Origin: Lateolabrax maculatus
Taxonomy: Eukaryota > Chordata > Actinopteri > Acropomatiformes > Lateolabracidae
Direction of reading: 5' to 3'
NCBI GenBank assembly: GCA_031216445.1
Contig: CM062210.1
Coordinates: 5,390,501 to 5,454,500 of the forward strand
DNA: 64,000 bases
Numbering within the stretch: position 1 is the first letter of the stretch; every line of letters starts with the position of its first letter. Positions 11,841 through 22,130 of this stretch are shown here, piece by piece. The notes beneath the pieces are model-generated. The model was not told the DNA's origin. It did not search any database and saw only the letters and a program-made list of their open reading frames with translations. The translations under genes and the position numbers were made by a program.

Positions 11841-14800
11841 CTGCTCCTCTGCTGCTTTTTATTTCGGCTTTGTTTGTTTACTTTTCTCTGCCGGACTCAG
11901 CGAACACCACACAGCCACTTAGACGTATCAGATATGTGCCTGAGAAGTGCAGATCAAGTCGCCGTCTATGTTTGTCTGAACCTCAGTGAAACCACAGTGT
12001 CCTGATGGTCTATCTCAACAATATATTTAGCACCAAGCACAAGTCTTGTCTGCCCTAATTGCCACAAGGAATGCTCTACTACTTATCTAGTACCAAACAA
12101 AATGATTTCCCCAATTAGTTGTTTTCCCATGCATGATGTTTCTACACTTATTATATTCATGCCCGGGTCAGTTGCCAGTAGTACTGTACTCGCTTTTGCA
12201 TCTTAATGTTAAATTAATTAAGTGTGCGTTATAGGTTGCCTTTGGCAACCAAGAATGTATTCTAATGTATTTTATTCCAAGTCCAATCAGGATTTTATAC
12301 TCAACAAATTGACCTGTAAGACCTGCTCCATGTTATTTTTTATGTTTAATCTAATGTATTGATTATCTTTTGAATGATGCTTTTAGCATGTTATAGTGTC
12401 CTTTGTTTGATGGTGCTCTGTTACTATTATTTCCTCTGCTATGTTCTTTATTTAAGGTAAAGACACTTTTTCACCCTAGTGGGAGACACAAAAAGTTATA
12501 TTCTAATCTGAATAGTTGTTCAACACATGCCTTTTCATGTGGCACTATTCAAATATACTACCACGCCACTTAACACTGAATGACTAGAACTATAAAGGAA
12601 GAAAAACAAGTTATTAGGAGTATTGAAGGATATATTGCAAGGTCTTGCTATTTGGAGACCTTAGAACTAATCTGATGCCACCAGACTATGATGAGATTTT
12701 CTTATCTCTGTGACTAAAATAAAATGCACAAACCAGTCAAAAAAGAAAGAAAACTCTTACTATCTGTTTTTTTAGTTCAAAAACTGCAAAAGCTTAATTT
12801 TTTCTCTGCTTCATTCTCCTGTTCCTTGTCCAATATTTGTCATGTGTATATGTGTGAGTTTGTGTATGTATTATATTGCTTTATGGAGCAATATTGTTGC
12901 ATTCTGACAAAACATTTCAGCCATATTTCCATAATTCTTTACACACCCAAGAGGAGACTTGCCATTATTTTCAGAAACACACTGGAGCAGAAAAGTGGCG
13001 TGTATTAATATGCCAAAAAGTTAAGTGTGATGAAACAAGCTTATGTGCAAACAATAAGACCCATGCTTTTCTAAAATTTCAGTTTAATAACAGGCGGTTG
13101 GGTAGGGGGGGGGGGTTTATGCCGCTGCAGGAAATGTCATGATGTGAATTTTGATTTATTCCTGTCTAAGAAGAAAAACAATACACACATGTATCAGGGG
13201 CAGCCATACTGAATCTATATGTAATCTGAAAACTAATTCGGAATGTTTTGATGTTGCTGAATGTAATTTGATGAACAGTGTGATTAGAAAATGGTATTGA
13301 ATATGTTAACTCGACCTGAAACAGATTGGCCTGGAAGGTATCAGACTGGCTGGATCAATATCTGCACACTGAGCTGACAAAGTAGAAAAACAGCAAGAGC
13401 GCTGCTTTTGTGACTTTAAGTTATACTTATCAGACGAAATGAATCTTATTTCCTTCTACAAATAGCAAAAGTAATTCCTCTGTGAATTTGTTAGCACTTG
13501 ATAAGGAAAATGGAAGTGATTGCAACTTAATTGGCCTTTTCTAAACTGCATTTAAACTGCTGTGAGTTATTCCTTCTACACAAACACATGGACACACACC
13601 AACTCTCACTCTGCGTCTTGTTTTCTAAATTTCTAATCAAAGGTCAAATAAAAGAATATAAATGTACAGCTTTGTAACTTCTCTGAATGTCTTCATTAGC
13701 ATCTTATCAAGTTACAAACAACGCACTCGAGACCAAATGTTAATGAAATATAACTAAAATGAAACTTTCATCTGAAATTCTAAAAGCACAATAAGGTCTC
13801 AGCATGTTGGTGCAGACGGCTCATTTAAGTGATGCACTATAACTCAAATGGTTCCCATAATAGACACTGGAAAGTCATTCAGCCTGACCCTATTCTTCAG
13901 ATATGGGTTTAATTGCCCAGAATATAAAGTGTGAGATCCCCTCACTTATCAAATTAACAGCTCAGAAAAGGACAGTAAAGTACTTAACACTCGTTTCAAC
14001 AGAACGAGTCAAGCCAAAGGTAAGCTGTTTATCTGTTAAAGGGGGGGAGCAGGAAGAGGACGCCTCATTGAGAGTGTAAAACATGATGTGCATGCCAGTT
14101 TTACTTTGACACGCCAGGTCACATAGATATGGGAAGGGTGTCCAGCTGCCAAACTCCAGATGAAAGAACCTGTGAGTTGATGAAAAGGTGTTGATATGTC
14201 AATTTAAGTTGCCTTCAGTTATTACCGCGTTTACAGAAATTAAGCTTTAGAAGCAGCAACAGTCATTTTGTTAGCCTTTATTTTGTGTCTCAGACTATAT
14301 TAAGGCTGCTCTTTCTTCTCGGTGGAGGTTGCTGTGGCTAAAAATTTACTCCCACCTCTTCTGAATGTTATTTAAGTAAAAGTCTAACATTTAATCCATG
14401 TTTTTATTCATAATTAATAGTCTTCTATTAAGGTGCTCTTTAGTAAATGTTATAATTCAATATTATCTATCAGTATCATGTCTCAGTCAAAGAAGCCAAA
14501 TGTGAAGTAGACATTGTGCATTAATAATTCAGCAATTTACATAATATTTATTAATTTGTTGATTTTGTTATACAATTATAATGTAAAGCACAATAACCAG
14601 TTCCATCATGATTTCTTTTCTAGATTGATATAAATGCTTTTGTTATTTTTTCTTTCTTTTTTTTTCTGGTTAGAAGAACCTTTAACCCATAGATATGAGT
14701 TATTTATTAAGGAAATCAGTGGGCTCAGATTAAAACACTGTATATACTGAATAAAATGTTCACTGTTAAATCAGAAAAAAACTTGTCAGTGTAAGCTTTA

Positions 14801-17569
14801 GATTAATTTTCCAACCACCACAAATTTGGTAGATGTGAAGTCATAAAGGGACATTTAAATGAAAAATTAAAGCTCCACTAAAGCTTTATATATATAACTT
14901 CTTTCAGACTCTGAAGTTGCTCTGGAACATTGATAATCTGGAAAGATCTACATATTCTTCAGCCTTAATAGTTGACATTTTGATTGTAAAGTATGCAGTG
15001 TGTGTGCACTTAAACTGAGACTAAACAAGCTGGGCTAAGGCGAAGCTCGGTAAAAATATAACAGAAGATGCATCTGTGCTTGTAACACTAATCTATGTGG
15101 CTTACAGTGCTCATACCATGTGCTGCCGAATCCTACATCCCATAATAATTACACAGCATGTGTATAAAAGATGCAGTACACAGCATATTAATTATGTTTC
15201 CCTTTGTCCAACTCTGTCATGCTGAAACCTAAACTGTTGCTTCAGTTACACTCACATTCACACCAACAAGCATGCAGACACAGTCGATAGTTAAGCACAT
15301 GCTTAGTGTATACAAGTTGCTCTTGCGTGATGTTTTATTCATGGTAGCAGAGGTATATCCATTCATGAGCTATCATATTTTTCTGCAAGTCTCCTGTGCA
15401 GGTCTGGCTTGGCCTAGATAACAGGAAACCTGCCTGGAGGGGAGACACAACACCGCAGGACGTAATAGAAGCTATCATAATGCTTAGCAGGAGAGATGTC
15501 CAGGAGCTCCTACTGTGGCGCCGTGGCAGAAACACCTCTCAACCAGGAGCGTGAGGAAATGTCGATGTGTCGTGATGCAGCGATTCAAGGTTTGAAAGGA
15601 ATGCTTGAATCAATCCGAATCCTTTTAAACTGAAGGTATGCCATTGAAGGAGTTTTTATTGAAACATTACAAACAGACTACTGTTTACACAGCTAAAATG
15701 TATTGTAAAAGCCCCGGTTTGATTGAATTTAGCAAATGTTTGTGCTCTACTCTGCATAGATAAACAGGAAAATGGGTGGTTTGAGGTTAAAAATCAAGGC
15801 CTTTGAAATTAAAGTCATTCTTTCAACCAATGGCTTAGTGTCAGACTTGCATGTGTTTAATTATTGACGACTGAATCTTGAGCTTTTTAGATTTGTGGAG
15901 CTGAAGAATCAGATTGAATCAAATGTAATCATGGGCAAAATATGAGACTTGATGCACTGAATCATTATAGCAGAATCAAACTATTGGGTTGAATTGTTAA
16001 ATATGACTCGCTGGTAAATTCACAGCTTGAACCTGTTTAATGACAGCTGTCTCTAAAGGTCCTGTGACACAACCAAACCTTTAATGCAAAGACTATAACT
16101 GGACTATACATACGGTTTCTAAATTGTCTCACAACCAAAAAATCAGTAAAATCTCCCTGAGGCTCAGTATCTTCATCTGCTTTATGACCTGCGTAAATTT
16201 AAGAGGTGACAGGAAATCAATATGATCAAATCTATTATCTTAATTGCTCTTTTCAGTTTGCCTTATTAAAAATATACGTTTACCTGCTCAGTTCTCTACT
16301 CAATATTTATCAATAATCCATTTTGCCACATTAAGTTGTACTGATTCTGATTTACCATGTCAGCTTGTTTAATGACACTGGGACTTAACGGTCTATACTC
16401 AGACTTAATGGGCCACTCTCATATATTTTATAGGCCTACAATATTGCACTGACAAAAACTGTGTTCTGTTAAACTGGATACATATGGATCAAAATGAAGC
16501 AAATTGGTAGGATCTGATGCACAAGCTGAACTCCTTCCTTACAACAGAAAGCCACTACTACAGCCAGCACTTACATGTGCAGACAAATCACAGATTAGTC
16601 CAGTAGTTCAGAAAAAGTCAAATAAGGTTTGGGGGTTTCTGATAATTATTTTTTGACAATGGACACATCTGCTCAAAGACTAAACTTAGTGAAGTTAAAT
16701 GGACAGGCAGCATGTTACAGTAGCTCAAAATCTACTCACCCAAAACACACACAGCAGTATTGTAGCCTGGAAAACACAGAAACATAATTCCAGTAACAGG
16801 TTGCAAGCCATGCTTTCTTCTACAACTACATGACATCTATTTACTCATGTTTGCATTTCCTGCAGCACACTAATAATCTGAAGTTAAACCTGCCTCTTGA
16901 AGGATTAATTCACTCTAAGTCCTCTTTTAGTCCCATCAGTGGCTCTATTCATTTCCTGCAAAATCAGATGTGACAAATCCAAGAGTATTTATGAATCCAG
17001 GCCTACAAAAGCCGATTTGAGTTTGTCCAGCACTAAGGAGGGCACTTAAGTGTAGCGCTACAGTTTGCCCATGACATACTGTAGTGCAAACTGTGGTTCT
17101 CCTAATTATTTTCCCCCAACTTGGTAGCACAGCCTGCTGCAGTTTAAAGCGACGCCTGCTGCAGCAAAGGAACTGTTATTTCTGCCCCTGGGGGTCGATG
17201 TATGGATGGAGTTTCAATACTTTATCAGTGGGATCATTACGGTCCTTACAGTGCATCCTTCCCAGGGACCTGAATGCAGCTACTTCCATTTATTCCTCAG
17301 CTGCGACGCCGTGAAGATTGTTGAACTCAAACCAAAGAGGAGAAAAAAAAAACAAAACATTGTGATCAAACGACCTGCGTCTGATTTCCAATCCTTGTTC
17401 TTGAAATTGTTGATCACGTCACTTGGTTTTTATTATTTTATTTTTTATTTTTTTTAATGAAGCATTACGGTCAGATCGATCAGATCAGGTAACCTTCAGA
17501 TAACATTGATAAAGGATGCCTTCTCTAATGAGCAATTTGGCCAGCCTCACAAAATAACACGTCAGCCAC
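11841..17569. other. Long unique AT-rich stretch without recognised genes
   Basis: I see only short frames without motifs. Notable sites are a G run at about 13105-13115, a 7-bp snap-back 'ggttgcctttggcaacc' near 12234, and ACAGTTTGC paired with GCAAACTGT near 17060-17097. No LINE protein signature or tRNA-like box was found. Confidence 0.45.
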
Positions 17570-18375
17570 AGGTGCATATTTCTGTCACCTTATTCTTTAT
17601 TGTAAATACAGAAACGTGTCACTCATCCACTCATATTTATATACCTGCAAAAGGGAAAATGTCTGTTCATCCTCGTTGACACAGAAAACAAAAAACGCAT
17701 TGAACTCCCCCAAGAATCAAAACTCCCCTCGTCCACCCAGCATCATCTAGTCAAAAAAAATGACAACATCCGAAAAATACTTGACACTGCCACCAGCAAA
17801 AGTATAATGAAATCGAAAAAAGGTAGAAACACAAAAACAACAAACCTGTGAGCTCAGCTGCAAGAAAAGTAGCACGTTAAAACGTCATCGGGCTTTAAAA
17901 ATGACTCCTTTTTTTTAGAAAGAAAAGAGGAACAAAGTAAAAGCAAAGGCTTCGATCGGTGAGATTCACCGAGACATCAAAATCACAAAACTCGAAGGCA
18001 ACAAACAACACTGCAAAATGCAAACCAAAGCATAGCAACAGCAAAAGTCGACAGAAACAAAAAAATAAAAATGTTTCAAAACCACCATTAAATGTTTTCG
18101 AAAAATCTCAATACTGACAAAAGCTGCTTGGTTTCGACCCTCGAAACAAAACTGCAAGCAAGTAAAGGCTTTCTCAAGACCGATATCGCACCCGATCACC
18201 CTGCTGGCACTCTGGATCAGAATAACTGCATGCTAAAAACTTGAAGCCTGCATGTGAAAAACGCTCGAAACCACCATTTCAATGCTCAAATTCAAACACC
18301 AGCAAAAGGAGGAAAAACAAAAAAGGGGGCAATTAAAAAGACAAAAAATGCTTACAAAAAAGCCATTGGAAATGT
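17570..18375. other. A/C-rich, T-poor block (possible intron start on the minus strand)
   Basis: Over about 700 bp the plus strand is strongly enriched in A and C, with runs such as 'aaaacaaaaaacgc' and many 'aaaac' words, and T is scarce. CpG is also more frequent than in the neighbourhood. It directly follows, in minus-strand sense, the donor at 18376-18381. If that donor is used, this is the T/G-rich start of a large intron. The open frame at 17966-18199 (minus) has no motif. Confidence 0.4.
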
Positions 18376-18381
18376 ACTCAC
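18376..18381 (-). other. Candidate splice donor (minus strand)
   Basis: The plus strand 'actcaccgagcg' reads CGCTCG|GTGAGT on the minus strand, a full GTGAGT donor consensus with G at the last exon position. It sits at the border between the CpG-richer block and the A/C-rich block. A donor of this strength at a composition boundary suggests a real first-exon end, but isolated GTGAGT words also occur by chance. Confidence 0.4.
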
Positions 18382-18560
18382 CGAGCGGGAGTAAAATGTT
18401 GCAATAAAAATGTGATATGGCTCAAAATACAGTATGGCGGTGCGAGCCGAAATGCTGTGGCTTTTTCTCTAGATCTCAGCCTCCAGTCCTGTCATGTGAC
18501 TGACTCAGCCCCGACTTCCAGCAATGAGAGCGCAGTGTGGAGCAGCTGATGCTGAACGCT
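18382..18560 (-). promoter_or_regulatory. Candidate noncoding first exon / core promoter, minus strand
   Basis: Upstream (in minus sense) of the donor lies about 180 bp of CpG-richer unique sequence. It contains a CATGTGAC E-box-like site and an AP-1-like TGACTCA within 18494-18510, and CTAG/AGATCT words near 18470. In the minus frame that is open up to the donor there is no ATG after the nearest stop, so the exon would be 5' UTR. No gene identity can be read from it. Confidence 0.35.
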
Positions 18561-18848
18561 CTCCTGACGGCTCGGCTCTCTCCAAAAGTAAAAAGAGGTA
18601 GTCCTTATCATCCCACAGTTATGACTGAGCTGGTTGTGTGTTTTCCTCTGGCTTTTTTTTTTTTTTGTTTAGTTTTTTTTTTTATTATTATTATTCTCTC
18701 TCTTTTTTTTTTTTTTTTAAAGATGCAGAGCTCCCTCGGTGTCAGAGCCACGACATGCTTTCATTTCACTCGGCGGGAGCGCGGGCTGCTGTGCGTGTTT
18801 CTGTCTCTCTTATGAGGAATGAAGGCAGAGGCGTGGAGGTTATTACAG
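18561..18848. promoter_or_regulatory. CpG-richer, T-tract-containing segment, possible promoter region
   Basis: Long T tracts (about 18651-18718) are followed by a CpG-rich patch ('ctcggcgggagcgcgggc' near 18770). Together with 18382-18560 this is the nearest thing to a CpG island in the window. Overlapping plus-strand frames starting at 18537 and 18638 read through homopolymers and are not genes. Confidence 0.3.
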
Positions 18849-18853
18849 TGTGT

Positions 18854-18884
<31 letters not shown>

Positions 18885-18887
18885 GGG
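18849..18887. repeat. GT microsatellite fused to a run of 20 G
   Basis: (GT)n from 18849 runs directly into an uninterrupted G tract at 18868-18887. Such a tract can form G-quadruplex structures on the plus strand and is a likely assembly or sequencing weak point. Confidence 0.95.
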
Positions 18888-19052
18888 CTACGTATGTGCA
18901 CGGAGCCCAATTATGAACAAACTGCATCGTGCTCTGTCCGTGGTGCTGAAGCCGGGACGCACAGCATCACACCTCCGACGGCGTGCCAGCCTCCTCGTCC
19001 GCGGTTGCTGGAATCTGAAATTAGACGAGCCACGACAGACGGGCATCAGCAT

Positions 19053-19259
19053 CACAGCCCTGCACAGCCCTGCACAGCCCAGCACAGCCCAGCCCTGCAC
19101 AGCCCTGCACAGCCCAGCCCTGCACAGCCCTGCACAGCCCTGCACAGCCCAGCCCTGCACAGCCCTGCACAGCCCAGCCCTGCACAGCCCAGCTCTGCAC
19201 AGCCCTGCACAGCCCTGCACAGCCCTGCACAGCCCTGCACAGCCCTGCACAGCCCAGCT
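19053..19259 (+). repeat. 10-bp minisatellite CACAGCCCTG
   Basis: About 20 units of CACAGCCCTG, with some units CACAGCCCAG or shortened to CAGCC. Because 10 bp is not a multiple of 3 and the unit lacks stops, all six frames stay partly open and yield repetitive Cys-Ala-Gly or Ser-Pro-Ala frames on both strands (for example 18888-19250 minus and 18819-19322 plus). None is a gene. The unit shares CAGCCCTG with the anchor of the surrounding array, so it probably grew from one array unit. Confidence 0.95.
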
Positions 19260-20129
19260 CTGTGCGTGGGGCTGAGAGAGGAAGCATCACACGAAGGACG
19301 AGCAAACACGAGCACTGTGTGAATACTGTCCCCCAGCCCTGTCCACGGTGCTGAAACTTAAGAAGCGTGGTCTGATTTAGAGCACAACTACATACACTGC
19401 TTACTAATTCTAAGCAGGTTTTTTTGAGATTTAGTGCTTTTAATCATGCTCAACAATGCCAGCATGCATACTAAAAAATGTTTGATTTTGGAATGGGCCG
19501 TTGATGGACAGTATCTTCCCTCCATGCATTGCAGGCAGACAAATGGAGGAGATGCTCACAGCTGGAAAAAAAAAGATTAAACAAAAGAGTGGTGGCAAAA
19601 GAGTTTTGTGAATAACTTAGAAAACAGCAGAATAACTTTTAAATCTTTGGAAAACAGCAACAGTTTGCTCTCTATTAGAGGCGTTTGACTGACATGCATT
19701 GTCAACATATGTTATATCATTTCGTGTTAATATAAAACGCTTAAGTATGTTGATGCTAAGACAATTTGTACAGAACATACTGTGTGCAATTAATATGTAG
19801 TATGGAATAGAGAGAGTGCTACACATTTAATATTACACAGCCGGGTCCATGGTGCTGAAACTGAAATGTAGCACATCTAGGACGAAAAACAAAATCCTAA
19901 TACTTTTAACATCGCCCAGCCCTGTCCATGCTGAAACAGAGGACGTGCAGAGCATTGAAGACAACTGATGGTTTCGCCACTATCTATGGTTCTGAGACTG
20001 ACCGAGTAAAGCAATATTTAGAACGAATAAACAAAGAAAATAGTTTCAACAACCCCCAAATGTTATGCTGCTGAAACACAGGAGAGGGAACAAACAAACA
20101 ACACCATTATAATCCGTGCCAAATGATTC

Positions 20130-20884
20130 ACTAATTTACTACTCACTACACATAGGATTTTAGGTAGCGAACTATACAGTATAATGTGTCAGATGGATGA
20201 AAGAAAAAAGGTTCAGACACTACTTGGGTAATTTATTCAATATGGCAGTCAGTTAAATGTATCTTTTATTCAGTCAGCACGATGCATGATGTTTCTTAGT
20301 GAATGACCACTGATTGTATACTACGTTTTACATTTCATTATAGAATAGTTTGAGCCCACCAAATTGGGTAGTAAATATAATTTTAACTACTACAAAATGG
20401 TTAACATGCTATAAAGTGGAATTTAAGAGAGGATAGTGGATCATTTCAGACACAGACATTTTCTTATCACTGTCCATGATGCTGACAAACCAAAGGAATT
20501 TATCACAAATAAACTTGAAGCAGTAGGATGTATTCTGGAATTGTTAATTTATTCACTATTCACTACAAAGGGATCTTATGTACAGGATTGCATAATGTGT
20601 CAAATGGCAAAAAAAGAAGGGGAAAGTTGGAAAGTATTCTGGTCATTTGTATCATGCATCAATTGATTAAATGTAGCTATTTCTCTATCTGCACAATGCA
20701 TAATGCTAGTTGTTTCATGGTTTGTGACCACTGATTGTACATGACTTTTTATGTTGCATTATGGACTATTCAGAATATAAATTTCATTAGACATTTGGAC
20801 AGCATCACAAACTAGCAAACACATTATAAAATTAACTAAAAAGCAAACAGTGAACAATTTTGGACATGATATACTGTTAATATT
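20130..20884 (+). repeat. Two direct ~416-bp copies of a dispersed-repeat-like block
   Basis: Copy 1 (about 20130-20468) and copy 2 (about 20540-20884) share 'ttactactcactac / ttcactattcactac', 'cataatgtgtca', 'gaccactgattgtac' and 'attatagaatagt / attatggactatt' in the same order. The block resembles a teleost non-autonomous element with 'ttcactacatagggaac' words. It is embedded in the tandem array and duplicated with it. Confidence 0.65.
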
Positions 20885-21195
20885 ACCCAGCCCTGTCCAT
20901 GTTGTTAGGGGTTGTTGCATGATTTAGAACAAACCAACAATAGCATCATACTCTTACAGCCCTGAATTTGAAGGAATGTAGAACATTTAGGACAAGTGCT
21001 CTTCTGTATCGTACTAGTTTAAATCACTAAGCCCTGTCCACAGAGCTGAAACCGAGAAAACTTCCCACATTTAGCACTAACAGCAGTATTAGCCCTGTCC
21101 ATGGTGCTGAAATTGAAAGACTGTGTTTATTTAGAACAAGCTATCAGCAGTATTATATTCTTGATGTTGCCCATCTCTGTCCATGTCGTGTAACT

Positions 21196-21859
21196 GGGTG
21201 GCTTTCAGCATCATAGATAGAGAGACACTGCATTTATTTATGTATGTGTGGCCTGTAACCCACATAGGCGAAAGGGTGGTAGGTTTTGATGGCATTTTGG
21301 ATTCATAGCACCTACGTGATTTCCTGCATAAACCCACTCGAGCTATCGCTCTCTCTCTCTTTTTCATTTGATAAATACACCTGAGAAATTTAGGTTATTG
21401 CTGATTGCGCCAGACAGGAAAGTAATAATGTGTTATTGATGCATTAGCGTCTGACTGCAGTTGTCAGACAAAATTCAGTACAAGTTCATGTAACACACAG
21501 CACTGGAGACAACTGTCACCATTCATTCATCATAACCGTGGTTGGTGCACTGTTTCCACCTTAAGCACTGTCTAATTTAATTTACTTTTCAGATCACATC
21601 CAAGCCTTTGGGAGGCACAATGTAAAATACTTTAGAGTCTCTAAAAAATACATTGGTTGTCCAAGAACAGTGATCAAACTTTCTTTGAAGCATCATTGAG
21701 TGTGTTTACCTCTCCTTTCATTTAGCCATCAGACCCTATTAAGTTGCGTTGGCAACATACTGTACTGCATTTTTTTTTCTCTATCTAATTTGGTGTTGTA
21801 TGTCAACAGTGTCATAACATATTGGTCTTTGTGCCTATAAACTAAACTTGACGGTCAGC
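21196..21859. other. Unique AT-rich sequence
   Basis: A short CT microsatellite lies at about 21349-21363. The minus-strand frame at 21131-21367 has no motif. Confidence 0.5.
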
Positions 21860-22130
21860 GTGTTGCCGTGCAGGATATGTCAGACTGTAATTATCGATGC
21901 CTGGGGGTGTTCATGACCTAACTCACTGTCAATGAGGTGATTCAGAAAGCTGCAGAGGTCTAACTTAAGACTTGGATAGTAAATACATCGAGATAGGTGC
22001 CAACACGTGGGCAGAGCGGAGGTGACAAAGAAAATGATGCAATTAACCCGCAGCCAGAATAATTCCTTACGATCCAATATCAAACTCTAAAATAAACTAT
22101 GACTAATGCATGACATCGTTATTGACACAT
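21860..22130. promoter_or_regulatory. Possible conserved noncoding element
   Basis: Repeat-free sequence with 'gactgtaattatcgatgcc', 'tgacctaactcactgtcaatg', 'gatgcaattaacccgcagcc' and 'gactaatgcatgac'. Several homeodomain-type ATTA cores sit within 250 bp at moderate GC. The minus frame at 21880-22083 has no recognisable domain. This is a texture-based inference. Confidence 0.3.

Larger units (their letters stand above)
18934..21195 (+). repeat. Degenerate nested tandem array, motif CAGCCCTGTCCATGGTGCTG
   Basis: An anchor close to CAGCCCTGTCCATGGTGCTG followed by 'aaac-gaa' and 'catttagaacaa' recurs at about 18934, 19334, 19838, 19917, 19978 (degenerate), 20052, 20469, 20885, 20958, 21030, 21091 and 21169. 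Short spacings are 61-79 bp (79, 61 and 74 on the left; 73, 72, 61 and 79 on the right). Long spacings of 417 and 416 bp separate 20052, 20469 and 20885. This indicates a short unit that expanded, then was interrupted and duplicated as a longer block. I do not recognise it as a named satellite. Frames in it are artefacts. Confidence 0.75.

Noticed and set aside
16945..17314. Possible exon pair (minus 16945-17130, plus 17084-17314)
   Set aside because: The frames overlap on opposite strands, lack motifs, and have no paired splice signals.
19053..19259. CRISPR-like regular repeat
   Set aside because: Units are contiguous 10-mers without unique spacers, in vertebrate DNA; it is a minisatellite.
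18819..19322. Long plus- and minus-strand frames of 87-167 codons
   Set aside because: They are produced by the GT/G run and the 10-bp CACAGCCCTG repeat, which lacks stops in most frames. Both strands are open at once and the products are pure low-complexity.
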